Shown piece by piece: positions 9,358-19,625 of a DNA stretch of 40,982 nt. Made by a program: the position numbers and the translations under genes. This DNA is from Desulfobacteraceae bacterium (GTDB taxonomy: Bacteria; Desulfobacterota; Desulfobacteria; Desulfobacterales; Desulfococcaceae), in NCBI GenBank assembly GCA_011390315.1, contig JAABSQ010000625.1:1-40982 (forward strand). Reading direction: 5' to 3'. How positions within the stretch are numbered: the stretch's first letter is position 1; each line of letters opens with the position of its first letter. The notes under the pieces were generated by a model. It had not been told where the DNA came from. It made no database searches and worked only from the letters and a program-made list of their open reading frames with translations.

Positions 9358-11355
9358 ATGGAACCTGGAAATATTGTTGAATATATCGATCGCCAGAAGA
9401 TTGTCAGCGCTGCGGTTTATGAGGTCCGAAATCAACGGGTCCGTTTGTTGAACGAGCACAATCGAGAGGCGAATCTCGCCGTCAGTCGATTGACCCACGC
9501 GTCCAGCTTGAAAATTGATATCGTCCGAAAAAGGGAAAAGGTCGTGGAAGCCCTTCAGGAAAGGAGCCGACGGCGCCGGGAATTGTCCCGGGAGGTGGAT
9601 GTACGGGAACTCTGGGATATTCTCCATTCGGAAAAAGAGTGGATCGATCTCAAGACCATGACCGAACTCTGTTTTCCCGATAATCCCACCGAAGACCATG
9701 AATCGGCGGTGGCCAGGGCTTTTTTTGAAGACCGGCTCTATTTCAAATTCAACAATGATTCCTTTTTCCCTTATACCGAGAACCAGGTCGAGCAGATTCG
9801 GGCCCAGGCAGAAGAGGCCGCCCGCAAACAACGTTTGATCGATACCTGCGGCGCTTGGCTGAAGACCGTCCTGGACCCGGAGGGGAATTCCGCCGTTTCG
9901 ACCGACTTGACACAGGAGCGGCAAGAATGCGTTCGCATTCTCAAATCCTACTACCTCTTTGAAAAGGAAAGCCCCCATCACGAACTAGGAAAAGCGATAC
10001 TGCAGCGATCGGGAACCGCCGATATCGAGTCCCTGTTCCGTTTTCTGGTCAAGCTGAAGGTCTGGGACCCCAATGAAAATATCGATCTGTATCGGTATCA
10101 GGTACCCACCGATTTCCCCGAGGAGGTGCTGGCCTGCACCGATACCCTGGTCCGGTCGGGATCTCCTTCGCTGAATCAGGGGCGCCGAGATCTGACCGAT
10201 CTTCAGATGATCACCATCGACGGCCAGGCCACCCTCGACTTCGACGACGCCTTGTCCTTTCAGGAAAAAGAAGATCACTACCTGCTCGGAGTTCACATCG
10301 CGGATGTCGGTCAGTTCATTGAAAAAGGCGGCCTGCTGGACCGGGAGGCGATCCACCGGGGAAGCTCCATTTACATGCCGGACCAGAAAATTCCCATGCT
10401 GCCTCCTTCCCTGGCCGAAGGGCGGTGCAGTCTGCGGGCCGGAGAACTGCGTCCTGCCATCAGCACCCTGGTCAAGCTGAACCTGGCCGGGGATATCGTC
10501 GGGTACGACGTGTTCCCCAGCACCATCCGGGTCACCGACCAGCTCACCTATTATGATGTCAACATGGTGGCGGATGAAAACCGGGAAATTTTCATTCTTC
10601 ACCAGATCGCCCAGCGGTTCCGCCAGAAACGGCTTGCCGGGGGCGCGGTTCAGATTACGCTTCCGGAGATCAATATCTGGATCGACGAAAACGGAGACCT
10701 TCAGGTCGCCAAAACCAATCGGGAGAGCCCGGGCCGGCTCCTGGTTTCCGAAATCATGATCATGGCCAACTGGCTGATGGCCAAATTTCTTCAATCCAAT
10801 GATCTGCCGGCCGTTTTTCGATCCCAGCCGAGCCCCAGGGAACGGCTCTACAAAGAAAACGGGGGAACCCTCTTTCAGAACTGGATGCAACGGAAATACC
10901 TGAGCCGGTTCGTACTCAGTCCCGAACCCGAACCCCATTCCGGGCTGGGTCTGGATGCCTATTTGACAGCCACCTCGCCCATACGCAAGTATTTTGATTT
11001 GATCACCCAACGGCAGATTCGGGCGGCTTTCGACCTCGACACCCCCTATTCCAAGGGGGAGATCAAGGAGACGATTCAGCTTCTGATCCAGCCCATGAGC
11101 CATGTATCCAGGCTTCAAAACCGCCGAAAACGCTACTGGCTGTTGAAATACCTCGAGGAACGGGTGGGCCGAAAGGAGGAGGCCATCGTCCTCAGCCGCC
11201 GGCGGAACTGCTACATCGCCCTGATGACCGATTACATGATCGAATGTCCCATCCCGCTTTCAGCCGGGGTGAACCTGAAACCGGAAGATGTGATTCAGGT
11301 CACCATTCAGCATGTCAATGCCAGAAAAGATGTGCTGTCGGTATTTATGGGATAG
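9358..11355 (+). CDS. RNase II/R (RNB) family exoribonuclease
   Basis: RNB catalytic motifs: MITIDGQATLDFDDALSF, LLGVHIADVGQFI, GSSIYMPDQKIPMLPPSLAEGRCSL, YLTATSPIRKYFDLITQRQI. Confidence 0.9.
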   Translation: MEPGNIVEYIDRQKIVSAAVYEVRNQRVRLLNEHNREANLAVSRLTHASSLKIDIVRKREKVVEALQERSRRRRELSREVDVRELWDILHSEKEWIDLKTMTELCFPDNPTEDHESAVARAFFEDRLYFKFNNDSFFPYTENQVEQIRAQAEEAARKQRLIDTCGAWLKTVLDPEGNSAVSTDLTQERQECVRILKSYYLFEKESPHHELGKAILQRSGTADIESLFRFLVKLKVWDPNENIDLYRYQVPTDFPEEVLACTDTLVRSGSPSLNQGRRDLTDLQMITIDGQATLDFDDALSFQEKEDHYLLGVHIADVGQFIEKGGLLDREAIHRGSSIYMPDQKIPMLPPSLAEGRCSLRAGELRPAISTLVKLNLAGDIVGYDVFPSTIRVTDQLTYYDVNMVADENREIFILHQIAQRFRQKRLAGGAVQITLPEINIWIDENGDLQVAKTNRESPGRLLVSEIMIMANWLMAKFLQSNDLPAVFRSQPSPRERLYKENGGTLFQNWMQRKYLSRFVLSPEPEPHSGLGLDAYLTATSPIRKYFDLITQRQIRAAFDLDTPYSKGEIKETIQLLIQPMSHVSRLQNRRKRYWLLKYLEERVGRKEEAIVLSRRRNCYIALMTDYMIECPIPLSAGVNLKPEDVIQVTIQHVNARKDVLSVFMG

Positions 11356-11425
11356 TTTTAAACATTTCTCCGGTCCGCTATCCCCTTCGAGTGAGCGGGA
11401 TGCTTACACAATCAAGACCTACGGG

Positions 11426-13744
11426 ATGCGCATGTTTTCATCCGTCCTTTTCAGAAGAATCTTTATTTCCACCGGCCTCCTATTTTTAGGAATATTTCTT
11501 ATATTCTATGCGCTGTGTACCGGTCTAATTCAACGAACCGCCTATGAAGCGGAAGTAGACTCGATCCGCCACAGCCTGGATGCGGCCGAGGCACTGGTCC
11601 GCCATTTCCGGGAAGATATCATCCTTCTCAGGGAATCCCTGCTTCAGGGGCAGCGGCAAGAGATCAAAAACGTCACCCTGGTGCAGGAATATTTTCTGAA
11701 TTCCCGGTTCGAGGATTTTCAGCGCGGCCTGTTTCCCACCGAGGAGGGGGCCAAACAACGCACCCTCTCCTTTCTGGCCGGGCAGCGATACGGAAACGAT
11801 CAATACTTCTGGGTGGCCGATTATCACGGGGTGCTGTTGTCGCACCCGGACCCCGGTCTGGAGGGGCGGAATCTTTCGGATATTCCCGATGCCGAAGGCA
11901 ACCGGATTCTATCCGATCTGATCCAGGAGGCGGTGGAGCGCGGAGAGGTCTACCACGCCTACCGGTGGCCTCGAACCGATGGTGCGACGCCCCTGGAAAA
12001 AATCGGATATGCGCGAGCCTTCTCTCAGTGGGAATGGGTGATCGGCACCGGTTTTTTTGTGGATACCGTGGAAAAGGCGGTTTCGAATCGACGGGAAACC
12101 ATGATCGAGGATCTGGGCGACCGGCTTCGCCAAGACCAGGCCGGGCGACTCGCGAAGATTTATGTGCTCGATTCCCGAATGGCGACGATCGCCGCATCCG
12201 GGGCCGCGGAGCCGACCCGGGAATTCGGTGATATCCTTCATTCTTTCGTGCAGAATCCCGAAAGAGCCGGAACGGCTGCGGTGGCCTTTCAGAGCGGATC
12301 GGCCCCGGACATTTCCCCCGAAGGCGTCAACGGTCCCCGGGCGGAGGAGGTGAATACCCTTTTCTGGATACGGCATGTGGACGAACCGGGCTGGTACCTG
12401 GTGGCCTCGGTGGACCGGCATGAACTGGCGAATGCGGCCCGGGAGGTGACCGATCGGATCAGCCTCATCGGGGCCCTGATCCCGGGGGTTCTGGTTCTGC
12501 TGTTCGGCCTGATACTGAACCATTACCTGACCCCGGTTCAGCACCTGTCTTCCATCGCCGCCGAATTCGTCCAGAAGGGGGAGGTGGCCCAAAACCGATA
12601 CCTGGTGGACAAAGGCGAACTCGGGGTCCTCGGGGCGGCCCTCTACAAAATGGCGGGTGCGGTGGAAAACGCACGCCGGGAACGGAAAGTCCTGGATCAG
12701 GAACACGAGGCCCTGTTCCGGTCCAGAGAGCGGGCCCGGGAGCGGGCCTTTGAAGCGGGCAAGGCCCTGGAGCGGATCGAGCAGGAGATTCAGGACTTCA
12801 AACGGCGGGAATCCTCCCTGCGAAAAAGCGAAGAGCGGTATCGGGCCATGCTCGAAAATATCGAGGAATATTTTTATGAGGTGGATCTTCTGGGCAATCT
12901 GATCTTTTTCAACGACGCCCTCTATCAGATGCTCGGGTATTCCAAGGAAGAGCTGGTGGGGAAAAACTTTCGGGAGTTCATGGACAAGGATACCGCCGAA
13001 AAGGCCTTTCGCACCTTCAAACAGGCCTATGAAACCGAAAAACCGGCCAAAGGGTTTGAATGGCAGCTGATTCGAAAAGACGGAACCCGGTGTTATGTGG
13101 AGATTTCCGTTTCCCTGATTCGGGATGAGGCCGGGGAGGTCTTCGGTTTTCGCGGCGTGGCCCGGGACGTCAGCGAACTGATCTACCTGGTCTACCATGA
13201 TTCGCTCACCGGCTTATACAACCGAAAAGCTTTTTTCGAGCGGTTGAAAGATACCCTGGCCTTTGCCCGGCGGGACAAAAATGAAAAGAACATCTTTTAC
13301 ATGGACCTGGATAAATTCAAGAAGGTCAACGATGTCTACGGGCACGACGTGGGAGACGGGGTTCTGGTGGAAGTGGCCGCCCGGCTGAAATCGACCCTGC
13401 GGGAGACGGATCACATCTGCCGGCTCGGGGGCGATGAATTCACCATCATCCTCAACAACCTGACCGACTCCAAGCCCGAGGAAGCGGCCCAACGGATTAT
13501 CGACGTTCTCTCGCAGCCGTATAAGATCAAGGACCACATCATCGATTTCATCACCCCCAGCATCGGCATCAGCGCCTTTCCCCATGATGCGGAGGATACC
13601 GAAACCCTGATCTGGTGCGCCGATATCGCCATGTTCGAGGCCAAGCGAAAGGGCGGAGAATATGCCTTTTACACCGATGAACTGGGGACCCGATACTCCG
13701 AATCCAAAAAGATCCTTCGCGACACCTACGACGAATCGGCCTGA
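11426..13744 (+). CDS. Membrane diguanylate cyclase: Cache-type sensor, HAMP-like/coiled-coil linker, PAS, GGDEF
   Basis: N-terminal TM (FRRIFISTGLLFLGIFLIFYAL), Cache-like YFWVADYHGVLLSHPDPGLEGRN...WVIGTGFFVDTV, second TM near LIGALIPGVLVLLFGLIL, PAS (YRAMLENIEEYFYEVDLLGNLIFFNDALYQMLGYS), RLGGDEF. The ORF track opens at 11312, overlapping the upstream gene; ATG 11426 (or 11432) preferred. Confidence 0.9.
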   Translation: MRMFSSVLFRRIFISTGLLFLGIFLIFYALCTGLIQRTAYEAEVDSIRHSLDAAEALVRHFREDIILLRESLLQGQRQEIKNVTLVQEYFLNSRFEDFQRGLFPTEEGAKQRTLSFLAGQRYGNDQYFWVADYHGVLLSHPDPGLEGRNLSDIPDAEGNRILSDLIQEAVERGEVYHAYRWPRTDGATPLEKIGYARAFSQWEWVIGTGFFVDTVEKAVSNRRETMIEDLGDRLRQDQAGRLAKIYVLDSRMATIAASGAAEPTREFGDILHSFVQNPERAGTAAVAFQSGSAPDISPEGVNGPRAEEVNTLFWIRHVDEPGWYLVASVDRHELANAAREVTDRISLIGALIPGVLVLLFGLILNHYLTPVQHLSSIAAEFVQKGEVAQNRYLVDKGELGVLGAALYKMAGAVENARRERKVLDQEHEALFRSRERARERAFEAGKALERIEQEIQDFKRRESSLRKSEERYRAMLENIEEYFYEVDLLGNLIFFNDALYQMLGYSKEELVGKNFREFMDKDTAEKAFRTFKQAYETEKPAKGFEWQLIRKDGTRCYVEISVSLIRDEAGEVFGFRGVARDVSELIYLVYHDSLTGLYNRKAFFERLKDTLAFARRDKNEKNIFYMDLDKFKKVNDVYGHDVGDGVLVEVAARLKSTLRETDHICRLGGDEFTIILNNLTDSKPEEAAQRIIDVLSQPYKIKDHIIDFITPSIGISAFPHDAEDTETLIWCADIAMFEAKRKGGEYAFYTDELGTRYSESKKILRDTYDESA

Positions 13745-13758
13745 ATCGATTCAGGCCG
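13737..13758. repeat. Perfect 22-bp palindrome between convergent genes
   Basis: CGGCCTGAATCGATTCAGGCCG equals its own reverse complement; contains both stop codons. Confidence 0.9.
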
Positions 13759-16700
13759 CCGCGAAACCGGGCCGCCTCGATTTTCGGCCGTTGGCGATGG
13801 TCGAGGCGGCCGCCTTGCACCGGGTTTCCACTGCGTCATAGCCCATCAGACGATTGACCTCCTTGGTCAGCCGCCCCCCGGCATCCAGAAGAAAGGCCTC
13901 CGGCATGGAAATGATCGTCTCGGCCGATTCGCCGTCCCGAAGGTGGAGATACCCCCTGCATGAACCGGGGAATCTGGACACCACCTCCCGAAGGGTCTGA
14001 AGGGTTTCCCGCTCCACCCGGGTCAGGTCGATATGAAAATGGATGCTGGCGGTCCAGGTCTTTTCCGCCTCCTCCATGGGCACGATCCGGTCCGCCAGGA
14101 TTTTGGCGGTGTTTTCGTCCCGTTGCAGCAGCCCCTCGATGAGAACGGCGCCGTCTTCCACCAGAAGGTCTTTCACAGTTTCATATACCGATGAAAAAAC
14201 GGTGGTTTCGATGGACCCGGCCAGATCCTCCGTGGTGACGAAGGCCATGGGATCTCCCTTTTTGGTGCGGATGGTCTTGACGGCGGTGATGATGCCGCCG
14301 ATGCGCACCGCCTGGCCGTCGCTTTTTTCCTTGATGGTGATGGCGTCGGCGTCGGTGAATTTGTCCAGCACCGTCTTGTATCCGCCCAGGGGGTGGCCGG
14401 TGATGTAAAACCCGAGGGATTCCTTTTCCAACGCCAGTCGATGCTTGTCGTCCCATTCCTCGACGGCGGTCAGGGCCGGGGGGTTGATGGTCTGCTTGGG
14501 GGTGTCCCCCATATCGAAGAGACCCAGCTGCGGACTGGATCGTTCTTTCTGGATTCGCTGGCCGTATTCGAGGGCATCCTCCATCGCCGCCGTCATCTGG
14601 GCCCGGTTGGCGGCGGTGGAATCGAAGGCCCCGCATTTGATCAGGCTTTCCAGCACCCGTTTGTTGACCCGCTTGAGATCCACCCGCTCGCAGAAATCGA
14701 AAATCGACGAAAACGGCCCGCCTTCCTCCCGGGCCGCCACAATGGCCTCGATAGCCCCTTCTCCCACGTTTTTCACCGCCACCAGGCCGAACCGGATCCG
14801 GTCTCCGTCCACCGTGAACCCCTTGTCCCCGGCATTGACGTCCGGCGGGAGAACCGAAATGCCGTGGCTGCGGCATTCGGCGATGAACTTGACCACCCCG
14901 TCCGAGGAATGCATTTCGCTGGACAGCAGGGAGGCCATGAACTCCACCGGAAAATGGGCCTTGAGATAGCCGGTCTGATAGGCGATCAGTGCATAGGCGG
15001 CGCTGTGGGATTTGTTGAATCCGTAGCCCCCGAATTTTTCCATCAGATCGAAGAGCTGGGTGGCCTTGTTTTCGGGATGGCCGTTGTCTACGGCGCCCTT
15101 GATGAACCGTTCCCGGTGCTGGGCCATGACTTCGAGAATCTTTTTTCCCATGGCCTTTCGCAGGCCGTCGGCTTCGGCCATGGAATAGCTGGCCAGGACC
15201 CCGGCGATTTTCATGACCTGTTCCTGGTAGAGGATGACCCCGTAGGTCTCCTCCAGGATCGGCGCCAGCTCCGGCAGCAGGTATTCGACCTTCTGGCGGC
15301 CGTGCTTTCGTTCCACGAAGTCGTCGACCATGCCGCTGTCTAAGGGGCCGGGCCGGTACAGGGCCACCAGGGCGGTGACATCGTCGAACCGGGCCGGCTT
15401 GAGCCGCACCAGAAGGTCTTTCATGCCCGAGCTTTCCAGCTGAAATACCCCGGTGGTGTCGCCGGCGGAGAGGAGCCGGAAGGTCTCTTCGTCTTCCAGG
15501 TCGAGGGTTTCCATATCCGGCGGGGTTTTGCCGCTTTCTTCAATGAGTCTGAGGGTGTTCCGGATGACCGTCAGGTTTCGAAGCCCCAGAAAATCGAACT
15601 TGACCAGCCCGATCTTTTCCACCAGTTTCATATCGAACTGGGTCACCACTTCGCCCTTTTTACCGCGGTAGAGGGGCAGGTAGTCGACCAGCGGTTTGTC
15701 TCCGATCACCACCCCGGCCGCGTGGGTGGAGGCGTGACGGGGCAGCCCTTCCAGGACCCGGCAGATGCGGATCAGTTCGCCCACCCGGGGGTCCCGTTCA
15801 GCCATCTCGGCCAGTCGGGGCTCCTGTTTGAGGGCGTCGTCGAGTTTGATGTTGAGGACATCCGGGACCATCTTGGCGATGGCGTCCACCTCCCGCAGGG
15901 GAATGTCCAGGGCCCGGCCCACATCCCGAATCACCGCCCGGGTCTTGAGTTTTCCGAAGGTGATGATCTGGGCCACGTAATCCCCGCCGCCGTATTTATC
16001 CACCACATACTTGAAGACCCGCTCCCGGCCGTTGATGCAGAAGTCGACGTCGATGTCGGGCATGCTGATTCGGGCCGGATTGAGAAACCGCTCGAAGATC
16101 AGCCCGTGCTCGATGGGGTCGAGATCGGTAATGCCCAGGGAATAGGCCACCATGGAACCGGCCGCCGATCCGCGGCCCGGGCCGACCGGAACATCGTTTT
16201 CTTTGGCATACCGGATGAAATCGGCGACGATCAGGAAATAGCCGGGAAACCCCATGTCTTTGATGACCTTGATTTCGTAATCCAGGCGGTCCCGGTAAAC
16301 CGGTTCATCGATTTCGGCGCCCTTGGCCCGAATCTTCTTCAGCCGGCGTTCGAATCCTTCCCGGGTCTTCTGCTCGAAGATTTCGTCGGCCGAAAGCTCG
16401 CTTTCGGGGTCGAACATGGGGAAGTGATAGGTGTTGAAATCGAACTCGATATGGCAGCGTTTGCCGATCTCCACCGTGTTTTCGATGGCCCCCGGAAAGT
16501 GGCCCAGGGTCTCCTGCATCTCCGCCGGGGATTTGAAATAGAGCTGGTCGGTGGCGAACTGGAACCGGTTGGCGTCCTGGACCGTTTTGCCGGTCTGAAT
16601 GCAGAGGAGCACGTCGTGGGCCCGGACGTCGTTTTTGTCCAGATAATGGCAGTCGTTGGTGGCGATGATCGGAATGGAGAGCCGTTTGCTCAAATCCAGA

Positions 16701-17281
16701 AGCCCCTGATTCACCGTTTCCTGAACCGGAATGTCGTTTTTTTGGACTTCCAGATAGAAATTGCCTTCGCCGAAAACATCCAGATAGAACCGGGCCGCCT
16801 CGTCGGCGGCATCGGTGCGGTTTTCCTGAAGCAGGAGCGGCACCTCGCCGTGGAGACAGGCCGAGGCGGCGATAAGCCCCTTGCTGTGGGCCCGCAGCAC
16901 CTCCTTGTCGATCCGGGGCTTGTAATAGAACCCTTCCAGCTGGGCGATGGAGGCCAGCCGGCAGAGATTCTGATACCCCTCCTGGTTTTCGGCCAGAAGC
17001 AGCAGGTGGGTCAGCCCTTTGGCGTCGGCGGCGGTCTTGTCGGTGAGCCGACGGGGGGCGAGATAGCACTCGCACCCCACGATCGGCTTGATGCCGGCCT
17101 TGATCGCCTTTTCATAGAACTCTACCGCCCCGAACATGGTGCCGTGGTCGGTGATCGCCACCGTATCCATGCCGAATTCCTTGGCCCGGTTCAGAAGCGC
17201 ATCGATGCGGATGGCCCCGTCCAGAAGGCTGTACTGGGTGTGAAGATGAAGATGGACGAAATTCGGCGATGGTGGTGTCAT
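13751..17281 (-). CDS. dnaE: DNA polymerase III subunit alpha
   Basis: 1176 aa; PHP domain FVHLHLHTQYSLLDGAIRID, polymerase region SMPDIDVDFCINGRERVFKYV, GPGRGSAAGSMVAYSLGITDLDPI. Confidence 0.97.
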   Translation of the reverse strand: MTPPSPNFVHLHLHTQYSLLDGAIRIDALLNRAKEFGMDTVAITDHGTMFGAVEFYEKAIKAGIKPIVGCECYLAPRRLTDKTAADAKGLTHLLLLAENQEGYQNLCRLASIAQLEGFYYKPRIDKEVLRAHSKGLIAASACLHGEVPLLLQENRTDAADEAARFYLDVFGEGNFYLEVQKNDIPVQETVNQGLLDLSKRLSIPIIATNDCHYLDKNDVRAHDVLLCIQTGKTVQDANRFQFATDQLYFKSPAEMQETLGHFPGAIENTVEIGKRCHIEFDFNTYHFPMFDPESELSADEIFEQKTREGFERRLKKIRAKGAEIDEPVYRDRLDYEIKVIKDMGFPGYFLIVADFIRYAKENDVPVGPGRGSAAGSMVAYSLGITDLDPIEHGLIFERFLNPARISMPDIDVDFCINGRERVFKYVVDKYGGGDYVAQIITFGKLKTRAVIRDVGRALDIPLREVDAIAKMVPDVLNIKLDDALKQEPRLAEMAERDPRVGELIRICRVLEGLPRHASTHAAGVVIGDKPLVDYLPLYRGKKGEVVTQFDMKLVEKIGLVKFDFLGLRNLTVIRNTLRLIEESGKTPPDMETLDLEDEETFRLLSAGDTTGVFQLESSGMKDLLVRLKPARFDDVTALVALYRPGPLDSGMVDDFVERKHGRQKVEYLLPELAPILEETYGVILYQEQVMKIAGVLASYSMAEADGLRKAMGKKILEVMAQHRERFIKGAVDNGHPENKATQLFDLMEKFGGYGFNKSHSAAYALIAYQTGYLKAHFPVEFMASLLSSEMHSSDGVVKFIAECRSHGISVLPPDVNAGDKGFTVDGDRIRFGLVAVKNVGEGAIEAIVAAREEGGPFSSIFDFCERVDLKRVNKRVLESLIKCGAFDSTAANRAQMTAAMEDALEYGQRIQKERSSPQLGLFDMGDTPKQTINPPALTAVEEWDDKHRLALEKESLGFYITGHPLGGYKTVLDKFTDADAITIKEKSDGQAVRIGGIITAVKTIRTKKGDPMAFVTTEDLAGSIETTVFSSVYETVKDLLVEDGAVLIEGLLQRDENTAKILADRIVPMEEAEKTWTASIHFHIDLTRVERETLQTLREVVSRFPGSCRGYLHLRDGESAETIISMPEAFLLDAGGRLTKEVNRLMGYDAVETRCKAAASTIANGRKSRRPGFAAA

Positions 17282-17326
17282 AGTAAAATCTCGAAATAAT
17301 GGTGGCGGATAAGAATTCTTGGAGGA

Positions 17327-18790
17327 TTAATCCAATCGGTAATTGGGTGCTTCCTTGGTGATGATGACGTCGTGGACATGGCTTTCCCGCATGCCCGCGG
17401 CGCTGATCTTGATGAACCGGGCGTTCCGGCGAAGCTCCTCTACGGTGCGGCATCCCACGTAGCCCATACCGGCCTTGAGCCCGCCCACCAGCTGGAAAAG
17501 ATTTTCGGCCAGGGGGCCGCTGTAAGGCACCCGGCCCACGATTCCCTCGGGGACCAGTTTGTCGAGGTCTTCGTCTTCGGTCTGGTAGTATCGGTCTTTG
17601 CTGCCTTCCTTCATGGCCTCCAGGGAGCCCATGCCCCGGTAGACCTTGTAGCTGCGGCCCTGGAAAAAGATCCGCTCCCCGGGGCTTTCGTCCGCCCCGG
17701 CGAAGAGCCCGCCGATCATGACGCAGTGGGCCCCCGCCCCGATGGCCTTGGTGAGGTCCCCGGAGAATTTGATGCCGCCGTCGGCGATCAGCGGAACCCC
17801 GGTGCGGTTGGAGACTTCTTTGCAGTTCATGATGGCGGTGACCTGGGGCACCCCGATCCCGGCCACGATGCGGGTGGTGCAGATGGAGCCGGGTCCGATG
17901 CCGATCTTGACCCCGTCCACTCCGGCCTGAATCAAATCTTCGGCCCCTTCGCCGGTGCCCACGTTCCCGGCGATCAGTTCAATGTCTCGAAAAGTGCCCT
18001 TGAGCCGTTTGACCGCTTCGATCACGTTTTTGGAATGTCCGTGGGAGGTGTCGATCAGGAGCACATCCGCTCCGGCATTGAGCACCGCTTCGGCCCGCTC
18101 CATCATGTCCGATCCCACCCCGATGGCGGCGCCCACCCGCAGGCGGCCCCGGCTGTCCTTGCAGGCGTTGGGGTATTTTTTGATTTTTTCGATGTCCTTG
18201 ATGGTGATCATGCCGGTGAGCTTGCCGTCTTTGTCCACCACCAGGAGTTTTTCGATGCGGTGCTGATGAAGCAGCCTTTTGGATTCTTCCAGTTCGATGC
18301 CTTCGGAGACCGTCACCAGATTCTCACTGGTCATCACATCCGAGACCCGCTTTTCCAGGTTGGTCTCGAAACGGAGGTCCCGGTTGGTGACGATCCCCAC
18401 CAGACGGTCCCCTTCGGTGACCGGAAGCCCCGAAATCCGGTAGCGCTCCATGATCTTCATCACCTCGAAAATCCGCTGGTCGGGTCGAATGGTCACCGGA
18501 TCGATAATCATGCCGCTCTCGGACTTCTTGACCTGGTCTACCGCTTTGGCCTGGTTTTCCAGGCTCATGTTCCGGTGAATGAACCCGAGGCCGCCGGACC
18601 GGGCCATGGTGATGGCGGTGCGGGATTCGGTGACCGTGTCCATGGCCGCGCTCACGATGGGAATGTTCAAGGTGAGGTTGCGGGTCAAACGGGTATGGGT
18701 CCGGGTGTCTTTGGGAAGAACGTCCGAGTAGTTCGGGACGAGAAGCAGATCGTCGAACGAGTATGCCTCTTCCGGAGTGATGGTCTCCAT
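17327..18790 (-). CDS. guaB: Inosine-5'-monophosphate dehydrogenase
   Basis: [19 protein letters not shown] pair, [20 protein letters not shown] active-site loop. GGAGG precedes the ATG at 18790; the ORF track start at 18802 lacks a comparable RBS. Confidence 0.97.
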   Translation of the reverse strand: METITPEEAYSFDDLLLVPNYSDVLPKDTRTHTRLTRNLTLNIPIVSAAMDTVTESRTAITMARSGGLGFIHRNMSLENQAKAVDQVKKSESGMIIDPVTIRPDQRIFEVMKIMERYRISGLPVTEGDRLVGIVTNRDLRFETNLEKRVSDVMTSENLVTVSEGIELEESKRLLHQHRIEKLLVVDKDGKLTGMITIKDIEKIKKYPNACKDSRGRLRVGAAIGVGSDMMERAEAVLNAGADVLLIDTSHGHSKNVIEAVKRLKGTFRDIELIAGNVGTGEGAEDLIQAGVDGVKIGIGPGSICTTRIVAGIGVPQVTAIMNCKEVSNRTGVPLIADGGIKFSGDLTKAIGAGAHCVMIGGLFAGADESPGERIFFQGRSYKVYRGMGSLEAMKEGSKDRYYQTEDEDLDKLVPEGIVGRVPYSGPLAENLFQLVGGLKAGMGYVGCRTVEELRRNARFIKISAAGMRESHVHDVIITKEAPNYRLD

Positions 18791-18929
18791 GGATGCCTCC
18801 ATATATTGCGATGGGATAAGGACCCGGAAGGGCCCTGTCCGGGTTGAGGATTCAAAAAAACGGAACCGATAAATTATCCCGGCAGATTAACAAAGGGAGG
18901 CCGCTTTATCAATCCTTAAAATTGTGATA

Positions 18930-18959
18930 TTGACACCGGTCGAACATCGTAATTAATAT
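18930..18959 (+). promoter_or_regulatory. Candidate sigma70 promoter for the YrdC/YciO-family gene
   Basis: Perfect TTGACA (18930-18935), 18-nt spacer, TAATAT (4/6 match to -10) in an AT-rich tract. Confidence 0.4.
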
Positions 18960-19007
18960 TATAAATGAACCTGAACACTTACTCTAAAACGAAAATTCGG
19001 ACGAAAG

Positions 19008-19616
19008 ATGCTTTTAAAAATAAATCCTGAAAACCCGCAAATGAGATTGATTCGAAAAGTGGTGGACGTGCTCGAAGACGGCGGGGTCATCGCCTATCCC
19101 ACCGACACATTCTACGGTATCGGTTGCGACATCATGAACAAGAAGGCGATCCAGCGGGTGTATCAACTGAAGCAGCGGGACCAGAAAAAACCCTTCAGCT
19201 TTATCTGTTCGGACCTGAAAAACATCAGCGATTACGCCAAGGTCTCCAATTACGCCTATAAAACCATGCGGCGCATGCTGCCGGGCCCCTATACCTTTAT
19301 TCTGGAAGGCTCCAAGATGGTGCCCAAGATGATGCTGACCAAGCGGAAGACCGCCGGCATCCGGGTGCCCGATCATCCCATCTGCATGGAACTGGTCAAG
19401 GAGCTGGGCAACCCGATCATCTCCACCAGCGCCGCAACCCCCGAGGGGGAGATCTTCTATGATCCCTCACTGATTCATGATTATTTCGGCAACCGCATCG
19501 ATATCGTCATTGACGGCGGGCCGGTATCGGGAGAGCCCTCCAGCGTTATTTCCCTCTACGACGATGAACCGGAAGTCATCCGCGACGGTCTGGGGGATGT
19601 GAGTATTTTTGAATAG
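19008..19616 (+). CDS. Sua5/YciO/YrdC-family protein (L-threonylcarbamoyladenylate synthase-like)
   Basis: GGVIAYPTDTFYGIGCDIMNKKAIQRVYQLKQRDQKKPFSFICSD; PGPYTFILEG; KTAGIRVPDHPICMELV. Confidence 0.92.
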   Translation: MLLKINPENPQMRLIRKVVDVLEDGGVIAYPTDTFYGIGCDIMNKKAIQRVYQLKQRDQKKPFSFICSDLKNISDYAKVSNYAYKTMRRMLPGPYTFILEGSKMVPKMMLTKRKTAGIRVPDHPICMELVKELGNPIISTSAATPEGEIFYDPSLIHDYFGNRIDIVIDGGPVSGEPSSVISLYDDEPEVIRDGLGDVSIFE

Positions 19617-19625
19617 AGGCCTCAG

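Noticed and set aside
11312-11425. N-terminal extension of the GGDEF ORF from 11312
   Set aside because: Overlaps the RNB gene and precedes a typical TM start at 11426 (MRMFSSVLFRRIFISTGLLF).
13751-17281. Possible intein in dnaE
   Set aside because: 1176 aa with continuous DnaE motifs; no intein splice-junction or endonuclease-like insertion.
14393-18847. Long plus-strand ORFs opposite dnaE and guaB (316, 525 and 491 aa)
   Set aside because: Antisense shadows common in GC-rich DNA; sense frames are unambiguous DnaE and GuaB.
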